A DNA stretch of 64,000 nt, taken from contig JAVHKY010000054.1 in the NCBI GenBank assembly GCA_035079385.1, forward strand, positions 9,649,501 to 9,713,500, written 5' to 3'. Source of the stretch: Aspidiotus rigidus (lineage: Eukaryota; Arthropoda; Insecta; Hemiptera; Diaspididae). The translations under genes were made by a program, and so were the position numbers. This document shows positions 1 to 10,440 of this stretch, one piece after another. Below the pieces are notes generated by a model. That model saw nothing but the letters and a program-made list of their open reading frames with translations. It was not told where the DNA came from and did no database searches. Positions within the stretch are counted from its first letter, which is position 1. Every line of letters begins with the position of its first letter.

Positions 1-345
1 GCATTATTTCTACATTATGGCATGGTATCCATTAAAATTTAGATGTCAGAAAAGTGAAACTTCTTTATCTCTATAACAGCTTAATCAAGTTTTATAGCTT
101 CAGTCTCGCATTCTAGACATTGCCTTCGAGCGGGCTACCCGATATCGAAGTTGCATTACATTTATTTTTCTTCTCCTCTCTCTCCCTCGCACACTCTTTT
201 TTTTTTGAAGTAATTGTTTGTTTATCGTTAACAAACGAAACAATGGTGCAAAAAAACGTTGGCATTGCTGAACTTTTGTCGCTGTTGAAATACATTGTAT
301 TTGAAAAGATAAAGGAGTACCTCACTCGTAGTAAATGAGCCAGAA
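1..345. other. Unassigned intergenic or intronic DNA
   Basis: AT-rich sequence before the first fold-back repeat arm. No coding similarity, RNA gene or repeat was recognised. Confidence 0.4.
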
Positions 346-870
346 AAAAATTCATAGACACGAGAAAGACCGCCCGATAAAAACAAGCGAAAAGAATACT
401 AAAAAATTTCTCCGATTGTCCAAAGGGTCGAGGGGCCTCACCTCCAAAAATTGATGAAAAAATATTTTGTGTTTTTTGGAAAAATCTCAACGAGTTCCGA
501 AATAGAATTTAGCGCGAAATCCGGGAAAGATGATGAAAAAATTCCTATGGCCTTCGGAGTGGGTTAAAGGGAACACAAACCCTGAAAAGTGATGAAAAAA
601 CTTTTGCATTTTTTTTTCAAGTTCAACAAATTCTTATGTAGAATTTACCGTAGAATTCGGAAAAAATAGTAAAAAAAAATCCTGGAGGTCTCTGCGAGGC
701 GGTAAGAGAACTCAAACCCCCAAAACTTGAAGTAAAAAATAGGCGTTTTTGAGAACATTCAAATGGATTTTCGTGTGACAGAAATAATCCTGAAAAAAAT
801 CTCATGGCTCTTCGAGGGGGCCGGGAGGAACATGAACTTCTTTGGGAAGAGTTGTAAAATTGTAGAGTTA
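346..870 (+). repeat. Left arm of fold-back repeat, split by PLE-A
   Basis: This block recurs as an inverted copy at about 4735-5495 and again in both arms of the element at 45412-46645. Shared text includes the segments around 'gaatttagcgcgaaatccggg' and 'ctcatggctcttcgagg'. The left and right arms here are separated by PLE-A, which suggests that PLE-A inserted into the middle of an existing fold-back element. Confidence 0.65.
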
Positions 871-1456
871 CATCTTTATAACTCATGTAAACTGCATTTT
901 CTGTTGGTTCAAAAGTGTCTCTTTCCTGACGTCATTTCAATCTTCCGTCCTCTTCAAATTTGGCGCCCATTTCATATAAATTATCTATTTTATTAATTCT
1001 ATTCATGGCGATGAGGTTATAAGTAAGGTTTCGATCCCACCTACCCAAGATGCTCTCCAACAGCACTGTCTTCGCGCTGTGTATCAAAATTTCCACGTGT
1101 GGGACAAGTGTCTGAAGAAGATTCAAAAATTGCCACATTCGCAAGAATGGGGTTGGAAGCGAGCGGCTGATGAAATACTTTGGGACTCTTTATGGACCCT
1201 TCAGACACCTGTCTATATGGCATTGAACATTCTCGTGAAATGCGGCTGCCAGAAATTTGTACGTGGGCGTTATAGAATTGTCGTCAGGTTTGAAATACTA
1301 TGTTGGTGAATTTATTAAAGTATTTTGAGGTTTTCAAGTTTCTGAAGACCAAGGTCAAACTAAGAGTGACACATGTGAAGATTTGGTTCAATAACGAATG
1401 CACGAGGCATTATTCCCAACTATGCGACTATCAGGCTACCAGGAAACAGCGCAGCA
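871..1456 (+). other. Presumed 5' region of PLE-A
   Basis: Between the fold-back arm and the reverse-transcriptase frame. Short open frames exist (for example 1079-1309) but none is recognised. It may hold the 5' part of the retroelement. It contains one exact TGACGTCA octamer at 927-934. Confidence 0.35.
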
Positions 1457-3694
1457 GTGAAACGCACCAAGATGCAAGCCGAAAGATTGAGAGTGAAACA
1501 CAAAATAGGTGAACTCTACAAGAAAGTCACCAGGCTGAATGGTCTACTGTATGATCGATATTTCCATCTGTCCAGGTTACTCCACCCGCAAGAAGTCAAA
1601 GAAATGATGTTCGAAAAAGGAGAAGAGGGGAAGAAAGGAGAAGACTATGTGGAAAAACGAGTGGAAGGCCAAACAAAACAGATCAAGAAGAAGCTTGCCG
1701 AACTGACCCGGAAGAAAGAAGAAAGAAAGGAAGAGACAGCGAGAGTTGAGCACAAATTTGCTCCCAGAACCGAGAACCTATCAAGCGTCACCTTCACAGA
1801 AGAAGAAAGAAGACTGCTGGACAAAGGCATCAAGTACGTGCAGCCAGAGAGGCTGAACCAGTGTAGGCTTGAAAGCATGGCCATTAGCTGCGAACAAGTA
1901 ATCCAAACTATGGAACACGACGTGAGACCAGAAGCCCGGACTAAAATTGGGAAAGTGCTGTTGGACATCAAAGAGGATATGTGCCGAACCTATGACAGAA
2001 CGCAAGTAATGCAGAGGAAGGTCACAAATCTAAAAAAGAAGATCCGACGGAACAACCTGATTTTGACAAAGGCGGACAAGGGCAGCACGGTAGTGGTAAT
2101 GGAGAAGGAGGACTACACCCAAAAAGTGGAGTCGTACATCGCAGTTAATGGATACCAAGAGCTGGCAAGGGACCCAACGCGAAAATACCAAGATGACCTG
2201 AAAGCTGTGTTGAAACGGAACAATGTACCCGGCAATGGAAGGACGCTTCAGATGAACCCGGTTGCACCAAAACTCAAGGGGCTTGTAAAACTCCACAAAG
2301 CGAACCGTCCGATGAGACCCCTGGTCAACAGCATTCAATCACCATGCTACAAGATAGCAAAGATCGTAGCCACATTCCTGAAAGAAAACTACCAGTTTGC
2401 ACCCAGACGAAGTATCAGAAACAACGGAGAGCTGATTGAGCAACTGGACAAGTTGGAAATCAAGAGTAACGACAAGCTGATATCCTTTGACGTGACTAAT
2501 ATGTTTGGTACCATACCGAAGGAGGAACTTCTCACCTTGCTCAAAAGCAACAGATACCATGGGAACCCCGATGGGTCGAAGTACGCCAACATAGTGGAGG
2601 ACATCTTGAGCCAAAATTACTGCCGCTTCAATAACAGGTTCTACAGTCAGGAAAGGGGACTTGCGATGGGATCACCGCTGTCACCAATACTGGCGGAGAT
2701 ATTCATGAATGATATGGAAAACAAGATATTGAAGGGCAGCAAGTTCAGAAACTCGATCAAAAACTGGGCCAGATATGTAGATGATATCCTAATTGTGTGG
2801 ACAGGCACTGATAGACAGATGGATCTATTCCTTTCAGAAATGAACGCGATGAATGAGAGCATCAAATTCACAGTAGAAAAAGGCAATGAGACCATTGACT
2901 ATTTGTACCTTACACTCACAATGGAGAACCACAGGATAGAATACAAAATCTACAGGAAGCCGACGCATACTGACACCATCATTCCAAATGACTCCTACGA
3001 CCACCCCAGGCACAAGTTAGCGGCAATCCAGAACTACTGCTATCGGGCAATTTCTATCCTCAAGAACAACGAAGAGAAGAGGAAAGAGATCGAGATAGTA
3101 AAGTAGATCGCAGAAGTCAATGGCCACCGCAGATGTGTGGTGGAGGGAGTCTTTAGGAAAATGGAAACAAAGAAAGGAACCCATGATAGCATAGTGAGAA
3201 AGTACTCCGGATCGATACCATATATAGGAAAGTACACAAACAAGGTGATAAAGGCGTTCAATGGCTACGATGTGAATGTGGGTATCCAGAATAACCAACC
3301 CATGGTGAAGAGAATCAGCAATGAACAGACGGAACAAAAGGACAAGGAAAGCTTAAGCGGAGTGTACAAGCTCAGTTGTGAACAGTGCGAGGGGATCTAT
3401 ATCGGTGAGACTAGGAGAAAGTTTGAGATCAGGAGAAAGGAGCACAAAACGTCGAGGGAGAAAGAAGATGGCAAGTCACTGTTTGGGAAACACTGTAACG
3501 AGGAAAACCACGATGGAGAGGGAATATTTGAAGTCATACACGTAGAGAATCGCACAAAGAGAAGAAAACTCTGGGAACAAATGGAGATTGCAAATGCCAA
3601 GAGGAAGAAAAAAAAATTTTTTTGGAATGGCCAAATAAATGAAAACCATGTTCCATGTCTTTTATATTTTATCAGTCATCTTGAAATATTTTAG
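1457..3694 (+). pseudogene. PLE-A: Penelope-like RT + GIY-YIG endonuclease, one nonsense codon
   Basis: One reading frame of about 745 codons, broken once by TAG at 3104-3106. RT motifs in order are L-T-K-A-D-K-G (about residue 200), K-L-H-K, R-P-L-V-N-S, S-F-D-V-T-N-M-F (motif A), A-M-G-S-P-L-S-P (motif B), Y-V-D-D-I-L (motif C, catalytic Asp pair) and Y-R-K-P-T-H-T-D. After the stop, the same frame carries a GIY-YIG nuclease (G-V-Y-K-L, C-x-x-C, G-I-Y-I-G-E-T-x-R). The order RT then GIY-YIG is diagnostic of endonuclease-bearing Penelope-like elements, which prime reverse transcription at nicked target DNA. The N-terminal part is highly charged (K/E-rich, likely coiled coil). The last codons run into the MITE starting near 3647, so the natural C-terminus is probably lost. 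It is dead unless the TAG is read through. Confidence 0.92.
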
Positions 3695-3955
3695 TCTAGG
3701 CTTCTACTAGGTCAAGTGTTCGTGAGATATTATTCGTTTACCCCTTTACCTATCTTGGCGTCGTATAAGTCTTCTATGAGAAATATGAGGTAGCGCGAAC
3801 TCGCTCCGCTCGTTCGCCCCCTGTCTCTTTGTTGTATTGGAATGGTATGAGACAATTCAAGTCTAGGGGACTTGAAAAAATTTCGACTATCCAGCCATAT
3901 GTGATAGGAAGAGGGACTTAGAAAATTTTCTAATTATTAATTATATTAATTATTT

Positions 3956-3993
<38 letters not shown>

Positions 3994-4268
3994 TTATTTA
4001 ATTATTTAATTATTTAATTATTTAATTATTTAATTATTTATTTATTCATTTATTTATTTGTTTATTTATTTATTTAATTATTTAATTATTTAATTATTCA
4101 ATTATTTAATTATTTATTAATTAATTAGTATAATTATTTATTATCATTAAGCGGGGTGTACTCGCGAATTTCTGAATCACCCACGGGGTAGAGATTTCTC
4201 TTGAGGGGGGGGGGGGTACCCGCGAGTTTCAAAATCGGGGTCCGGCGAGAGAAAAGACATGGAACATG
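3647..4268. mobile_element. MITE-like element, copy 1, with AT-rich minisatellite
   Basis: Bounded by a 17-bp perfect inverted repeat, CATGTTCCATGTCTTTT at 3647-3663 and its complement at 4252-4268. The interior holds a fragment of the 46-bp satellite motif and a long (TTTA/TTAA)n tract (about 3950-4135). A second copy is at 49366-50464. Identity between the copies continues about 16 bases left of the inverted repeat and about 6 bases right of it, so the true termini may lie slightly outside. No target-site duplication was resolved. No coding capacity. Confidence 0.7.
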
Positions 4269-4321
4269 TCAAAAGCCTGTCTCTTGAACAATGTAATCAC
4301 ATTTGACAGTGAAAAATTATT

Positions 4322-4560
4322 CGGCCTGGTGATTGGACTAGAGAAGAAGAACGGAACCAACCAATGAGACGGCAGGAATCCAGGTAGGCAATAGGAACGC
4401 AGCATTTAGAACAATAGATCGAACCAATCACAAAGCAGTATGTTTTAGCCAATAAGAACACAATGTCATATTATTGTAAGAATAAGTTTATAAGAAGTGA
4501 ACCAATCACAACACAGCATTGTAATAGCCAATAAGATCACAGTGTTATACTACAAAAACT
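4322..4560 (+). promoter_or_regulatory. CCAAT-box cluster in PLE-A 3' region
   Basis: CCAAT occurs at 4361, 4424, 4449, 4502 and 4528, plus ATTGG at 4332, spread over an imperfect tandem duplication of about 78 bp ('gaaccaatca'...'agccaataag', twice). It lies just upstream of the hammerhead ribozyme. In tandem-arranged PLEs this region would serve as promoter of the next unit. Promoter function is inferred. Confidence 0.45.
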
Positions 4561-4581
4561 CATGGTTAAGGCCTTGTTCTC

Positions 4582-4640
4582 CAGTTGCGACACAACTGAT
4601 GATGGGATAACACCCGAAAGTACTCTTGTATAAGCAATTA
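4582..4640 (+). ncRNA. Hammerhead ribozyme (PLE-type, short stem III)
   Basis: The core CUGAUGA is at 4596-4602 and GAAA at 4616-4619. Stem II is GGG/CCC (4604-4606 with 4613-4615) closed by AUAACA, with one extra U after the CUGAUGA box. The last A of GAAA pairs with U4624 around the palindromic loop GUAC, so cleavage is expected after C4625. Stem I pairs ACAA (4592-4595) with UUGU (4626-4629) and, past an internal loop, UUGC (4585-4588) with GCAA (4634-4637). Hammerheads with a one-base-pair stem III and a palindromic loop are known from Penelope-like elements and are thought to act as dimers. Confidence 0.85.
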
Positions 4641-4734
4641 ATAAAGTAGATTTGTACAATTGAAAAACCCTTTTCTAATTTAAAAGTATATCCATTTCAC
4701 GTTCTATGCAACAGGAAATTCTACACAATATTTC

Positions 4735-5495
4735 ATGAAAGTTAAATCATGGAAATGTAGTTCCACAACTTCTGTTCCAAGACGTTTATATTCCTCCCGG
4801 TCCTCTCGAAGGGCCATGAGATTTTTTTCAGGATTCCTTCTGAATTCTACGGTGAATTTCACACAAGAATCCGTTTGAATATTGTCAAAAACGCCTATTT
4901 CTTACTTCGAGTTTTGGGGGTTTGAGTCCGCTCACCTCCTCTCAGAGACCTCTACGAATTTTTTTACCATTCTTTCTGAATTCTACGGTAAATTCTACAT
5001 AAAAATTTGGTGAACTGTGGAAAAAGAATGCAAATTTTTTTTTATCCATTTTCAAGGTTTGTGCCCTCTTTCACCTCCTCCGAATGTCCCAGGAATTTTT
5101 TCACCCTTTTTCCCAGATTTCGCACTAAATTCTATTTCGGAACCCATTAAAATTTTTCCAAAAAATACGGAATATCTTTTCCACAATTTTTGGGGGTGAG
5201 GCCCCTGGGCCCTTTGGACGGTCGGAGAATTTTTTTAGTATTTTTCCCAAATTCTATGGAAAATTTCATGGGGATATTTGTGAAAATATGTTGAAATATG
5301 TCTTTTCAATTTTACTTCTATTTTAGGGGTTATCAGCCCCTCGGCGGCTCTAAAATATCGGAATAAATTTTTTGATAATTTTTTCCGAATTACATAAGAA
5401 TCCACATAAATCGCGAACCAAAAGAAATATTTCGGTCAATTATAGGCAAGAACTCCTTCCATAAGGCAACCCGTCATTATGGGGCCCCTATGGGA
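4735..5495 (-). repeat. Right arm of fold-back repeat
   Basis: Inverse complement of the 346-870 block and homologous to the right arm at about 46230-46645. It ends in a conserved terminal stretch ('aagaactccttcc...caacccgtcattatgggg'). In the fold-back element at 45.4-46.6 kb the same stretch occurs at both ends in inverted orientation. Confidence 0.65.
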
Positions 5496-5847
5496 CTTGG
5501 ACCGTGACGCTTTGCTCAAATTGTTCGTTCAAGTGTCCTAAACGTTCGTTCCAAATTTCATAATTTTGCCCCAAGGTCGAATTGTCTACCTCCTGGACTA
5601 AACACCACAAGACTCAAAACTCCATAAAACAGGTCCTCTGCGTCCCCTCGCCTCTTTCATCATATTAGCCTCGAGAGTAGAAATTGAAATGCAAGGTTGA
5701 ACTCGTAATTTGCACTAAGCTGCCGGACAACTAGGACAACAATGACAGCGAACGAACACAACGAGTGAGCCCGCGAGCCATTCAGTCTAACATCTGTATA
5801 AGGGTAAGAATGAGCCCCTCAATGTACATGTAGATACCATCTCTTAC
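5496..5847. other. Repeat-derived intron DNA next to Pde8 exon 10
   Basis: About 5540-5690 is paralleled by 46660-46815 ('ctacctcctggactaaacacc', then a single satellite-like unit). The shared neighbourhood shows that the fold-back element was duplicated together with its flank. No gene seen. Confidence 0.5.
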
Positions 5848-6126
5848 CTTGATCGTCCAGGATGGCCAATGTCGTGAGTAATAGCCGCAATCAAACAGGT
5901 AGCGCTGTCGAACTCGTCTAGCAATTTTCTAACTTTATCCTTTTTCAAAAAGACGGCGATCGCCTGCAAAACGTCGGCCGCGTGCGTCGAATTGTGGTAC
6001 GGATTTCTGGCGTAATAATTTCTCTCCACTTCGATCAACCAATTTTGTATCACACGTTCGTCCACGTTCAAAGTTTTTGGCAATTCAAAGTTCAATAGTA
6101 TATTCATTCCTAACGAAGAAAGCGGT
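5848..6126 (-). CDS. Pde8: Pde8 exon 10 of window: catalytic domain with metal-binding His motifs
   Basis: 279 nt reading P-L-S-S-L-G-M-N-I-L-L-N-F, then W-L-I-E-V-E-R-N-Y, N-P-Y-H-N-S-T-H-A-A-D-V, and I-A-A-I-T-H-D-I-G-H-P-G-R-S. HNxxHAADV and HDxxHPG are the diagnostic class I phosphodiesterase signatures; their His and Asp residues bind the two catalytic metals. The acceptor is TCTTTGTAG and the donor is AG/GTAAGAG. The remaining catalytic domain (about 250 residues in the family) must lie left of the window. I find no further Pde8 exon between 1 and 5847. Confidence 0.95.
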
Positions 6127-6562
6127 CTACAAAGAAACAATTCGCAAAAAAAAAAAAAAAAAAAACATAACATAAGTTACAGTTTATAATAAAGCCAGTA
6201 TAAGCTACTCTTCCGTTCGTTTTCCGCCGACAACTCGCGCACGTTCATTTGAAAAACTTATCGTCCTTAATGAGCTTTTCAACTTCTGAAATCAAACGGA
6301 GATTGAAGTAATCGTAACAAACGAACCGAAACGAAATTCGACAATAATATAACTTGAGAAACGACGTGTACCAAACGCGCGTACGTGTTTTGTCGACAGA
6401 AATCTTTTCTATTTTACAAAATTAAGAAGAGCGAAAACTTTTCTCGCTGTACGGGATGGGATAACATCATGGGCGGATTTCGTTTGTTGAAAAGGAACTA
6501 CGAGTAGCGTGAAAGAACAAGTACGCAAGTATAGTATATTTTCTAAAGGTTTTCCAAACTAC
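6127..6562 (-). other. Pde8 intron, 436 bp
   Basis: Short intron between the two catalytic-side exons. It contains a run of about 19 A on the plus strand near 6148-6166, next to the acceptor of the downstream exon, where it reads as a poly-T tract. Nothing else is recognised. Confidence 0.7.
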
Positions 6563-6747
6563 CGTTGAAGAGAAAGACGCTCCAGTTTGAATATATCGAA
6601 ATCCCAGGTGAATGGATTCTCCAGAACATCTTTTACGGGCGGATTGAGCGATAACTGCAGAAGAACGTTTTTCACGCCGACTTGCGCTTTGATGGTGGAA
6701 TCGTTCGAGCTCCGTCGTCTAGGATATGATGGTGGCACAGGACCTGG
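6563..6747 (-). CDS. Pde8: Pde8 exon 9 of window: start of catalytic domain
   Basis: 185 nt reading P-G-P-V-P-P-S-Y-P-R-R-R-S-S-N-D-S-T, then P-P-V-K-D-V-L-E-N-P-F-T-W-D-F-D-I-F-K-L-E-R-L-S-L-Q-(R). The pattern W-D-F-(N/D)-I-F-x-L-E is the conserved entry to the PDE catalytic fold. The start at 6747 was chosen because only that AG keeps the phase-0 join to the previous exon; an AG four bases further in breaks the frame. The donor GTAGTT is weak but gives the phase (CG plus A, Arg) needed by the next exon. Confidence 0.9.
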
Positions 6748-7718
6748 CTGTAAATTCGAAAAGTTTACAGAAATAAAAGATAAGATTCGTGTCATATTTA
6801 GTTGACTAGAGTGTAGACTGTACATTAAAATGAATTTTGGGCAATTTCTACTGGTATAGTGATCACAAAATGCACTGAAACATCTGCAGTATACAATCTT
6901 CACATGAATTCAAAGTATGAAATCGTACCTATAAATTTTTATAATTTTCCCCCCTTAGTTATAGAGAAAATATTCCTGCGGATCACATAATTTTACTGAT
7001 AACATATAGGAACCCCCTTATCTACGTTACAGCATGATTACGACACTTTACATAACGTACGTGAGGGTTGAATGAATAGTTGAACAAAGCTAAGAAATAA
7101 TTTTGTGAAACCTACCCTCATCCGCCACACCACGTACAAATTTGCCAAATAATTTTAATACTTCCAAGATAGATTCGTTGTCCTTGAATGAAAAGATTAC
7201 GAAAAGGTGACGAAACTCAAATTTCCTCCCTCCAAGAACAACAAATTAGAGATGGAAGTACGAATTCGTAGTCCCGAAAGCCCAAGGAGCACGAACTGAA
7301 GACTATAATTTTTGACACTAAAATAAACCCAAAAATACAATTTAGGAGAAGAAGGCTAGTTTCCTTCTCCTCACTCGCCAGACAGATTTTCATACAAAGA
7401 GACAGGGAATTGGCAGCCCAAATTGACAGTCAACAGAGCAATAACCTTAGGGTATTCTGAACAAGTTCATTGCCCTTCAATAGACATCAAACAACTCCAT
7501 TCATCCCCCGCCACAAAAAAATGGACAGATGCCATTGCAAACTGTGCAATGGCAGCGGGGAATCCGCAAGCTTCGCAGTTCTGTGGGAAACGGCTCATCT
7601 AATGAGTGTACGCATTAGGTGTGATCGAGAGTTCGAGCTATAGGAGTCCCTAAAACAGGTGAAGGTCACTGATGACGTTAGATTTAGAGTAGGTCCAGGC
7701 CTCCTTTCTACTAGTTTC
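6748..7718. other. Pde8 intron: old degenerate repeats
   Basis: No exon recognised. Around 7190-7520 are diverged units ('...agcacgaactgaagactataatttttgacac...') that resemble the degenerate array at 9.4-13.3 kb, suggesting that the satellite element at 7719 inserted into that array. Confidence 0.4.
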
Positions 7719-9252
7719 AACAGGGAACCTGTTTTATGGGAGGCTATTTGAGAAATCTGCCGTGCGCCGTCCGCCGTCCGCCGTGCGCCGTCCAGCGAAA
7801 AACTTAGAAAAATTTCGACCCTCGAGCCATATATGATAGGAGAGGGACTTGGAAAAATTTCGACTCTCGAGCTATATATCATAGAAGGGGGACTTGGAAA
7901 AATTTCGACTCTCGAGCTATAGATGATAGGAGGGGGACTTGGAAAAATTTCGAATCTCGAGCTATAAATGATAGAAGGGGGACTTGGAAAAATGTCGACT
8001 CTCGAGCCATATATGATAGGAGGGGGACTTGGAAAAAATTTCGACTCTCGAGCTATAGATGATAGAAGGGGGGACTTGGAAAAAATTCGACTCTCGCGCC
8101 ATATGTGATAGGAGGGGGACTTGAAAAAATTTCGACTCTCGAGCTATATATGATAGAAGGGGGACTTGGAAAAAGTTTCGACTCTCGAGCTATAGATGAT
8201 AGACGGGGGGACTTGGAAGAAATTCGACTCTCGCGCCATATGTGATAGGAGGGGGACTTGGAAAAATTTCGACTCTCGAGCTATATATGATAGAAGGGGG
8301 ACTTGGAAAAATTTCAACTCTCGAGTCATATATGATAGGAGCGGGACTTAGAAAAAATTTCGACTCTCGAGCTATAGATGATAGGAGGGGGACTTGGAAA
8401 AATTTCGACTCTCGAGCTATATACTGTATATAGGAGGGGGACTTGGAAAAATTTCCACTCTCGAGCCATGTAAGATAGGAGGGGGACTTAGAAAAATTTC
8501 GACTCTCGAGCTATAGATGATAGGAGGGGGACTTAGAAAAATGTCGACTCTCGAGCCATATATGATAGGAGGGGGACTTGGAAAAAATTTCGACTCTCGA
8601 GCTATAGATGATAGAAGGGGGGGACTTGGAAAAAATTCGACTCTCGCGCCATATGTGATAGGAGGGGGACTTGGAAAAATTTCGACTCTCGAGCTATATA
8701 TGATAGAACGGGGACTTGGAAAAAATTTCGACTCTCGAGCTATAGATGATAGAAGGGGGGACTTGGAAGAAATTCGACTCTCGCGCCATATGTGATAGGA
8801 GAGGGACTTGGAAAAATTTCGACTCTCGAGCTATATATGATAGAAGGGGGACTTGGAAAAATTTCAACTCTCGAGTCATATATGATAGGAGAGGGACTTA
8901 GAAAAAATTTCGACTCTCGCGCCATATGTGATAGGAGGGGGACTTAGAAAAATTTCGACTCTCGAGCTATATATGATAGAAGGGGGACTTAGAAAAATTT
9001 AGCTATATATGATAGAAGGGGGACTTAGAAAAATTTCGACTCTCGAGCTATATATGATAGGAGAGGGACTTAGAAAAATTTCGACCCTCGAGCCATATAT
9101 GACTAATAGTTGATCTAGGCCTTTTTTTTACTACCTTTGTCCAAATCTAGGCTTCCTTGTTATCCTAGGTTTAGTCACCCTTGAATTCTCAAAACCGAAT
9201 CCATTTTGACTCATAAAACAGGTTCCCCGCGTTTCGTTAAGGAAGCCGTCGT
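7719..9252 (-). mobile_element. Satellite-bearing element, copy 1
   Basis: Starts with the self-complementary AACAGG-GAA-CCTGTT and ends with CATAAAACAGGTTCCC followed by the ~38-nt tail ending GCCGTCG. The subterminal 16-mer GGGAACCTGTTTTATG is inverted at the two ends. The interior is about 1.3 kb of a ~46 bp tandem repeat. The same unit recurs at 23911-24249, 24408-24915, 25198-25556, 32161-32821, 40763-41675, 47382-47591 (broken) and 63239-63555. No ORF other than repeat translation, so it is non-autonomous. Confidence 0.75.
7795..9105 (+). repeat. ~46 bp satellite array
   Basis: About 28 head-to-tail units built on 'GACTTGGAAAAATTTCGACT', 'CTCGAGCTATATATGATAG' and 'GAGGGG'. The units differ mainly in the length of the G and A runs, in AGC versus GCC after CTCGAG, and in CTCGCG variants. 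The unit length is not a multiple of three throughout, and open frames across it are repeat translation, not genes. Confidence 0.9.
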
Positions 9253-10440
9253 TTTTCTAAGTCCCTCGCCTGTCATTTTGTAGCTCGACAGTCGAAATTT
9301 TTTGCCCCTCGTGATGTCATCAACCTCGGACCGCTCGCGCTCGCGAACGCAAAAATTTCCTGAAGGTAACGCCTCTCCAACAAAAGGGATAGCGGACTCC
9401 CCACTAAAAAAAATTCGCCTGGTCAGTTATAAAATCGCCCCAGATGGGAATGTCGGAGTAAACTTTTGGGTAATCAAGCTCAACAGGAACAAATTAAGGA
9501 GTCGACACCCAAGCTCAAGGAGCACAAATTGAACACAAATTTCCATCGCCAATATCGTTCCTAAAAGACAATTCGCAGGTAGAGAGCTAGTTTCCTCCTT
9601 TTCACCCGCCAGATTGACTTTCACAAAGGAGTAAAAAAAAGTATAAATTCTGGTACTTCAAAGTATCAGAAAGTTGAACTGAAAACTGATTTTTGGCACT
9701 GAGATTCTATAAATTCTTCTTCGAGCAAAGATCAAGAATTTCCATTGATTTTCAAACAGTCTGCTGAAAGCTTGCAATCGCTTCAATGTATTTTGACCAC
9801 TATTATTGCCCCACAATAGACGTCAAAGTACCCCATGTACCCCCAAATTTCTCCTATATACTTAAAATCAACTGTAAATTCCACAGGGTTCAAAAGAGAG
9901 GTTGGCTCTTCTGCAGCTTTCTTAAACTGATTCACTGATTCCCGATTAGCGAATCAGAGAGACGAACACAAAATCGACAAGAAAAGAAGCCCAAATTCCG
10001 GGACTTGCGGGTAAACGAAGCAAATTCTATCTAAGTTCTCTTCAGATCCTTTCACCCTTCTGGATAAATTCTGAAACAGCAAGTCGGGAAATTAAGTCTC
10101 ATACAAGTTTGCTTGAAAAGAAAAGATGACTTTTTCACAGCTTTTCAACGTCCTCCTCCACCAGTATTTCTTGGCTTAATATAAACCTGGTATTGTGTAT
10201 GATAGGCTGACTAACTTATTTTAGCAACATCCGTCCGCCTGAACAGCCTAGTATGGACCTAGTATAGACCTGTGACGTTATACTACGCTCCGCCTTCTCA
10301 ATCTCTGGCCTCAGTTTACTACACACTAGTAGTATGTTGGGCTAAGTAGCTGAGCCTAGTTTTTTTTGTGCACGGAGAGAAAAGGTACTACATCACTAAA
10401 ACCTAGGCGACTCGGCTCCCAACCTAACTCATTCCAGACT
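9253..10440. repeat. Degenerate repeat DNA in intron
   Basis: Diverged units with the recurring theme 'aattc..gga/cttgggagtacaaagcacaaattgag' are seen here and continue to about 13340. No exon or element terminus recognised. Confidence 0.4.

Noticed and set aside
1..5847. Further catalytic Pde8 exons
   Set aside because: Searched for the segment that follows H-P-G-R-S/T-N in PDE8 and found none; the region is transposon DNA.
7595..8925. Many open frames on both strands with peptides such as M-I-G-G-G-L-G-K-I-S-T-L-E
   Set aside because: They are translations of the 46-bp satellite; the same peptides recur wherever the satellite occurs.
7795..9105. CRISPR-like look (regular repeats)
   Set aside because: There are no unique spacers between repeats, the units are head-to-tail, and the genome is eukaryotic.
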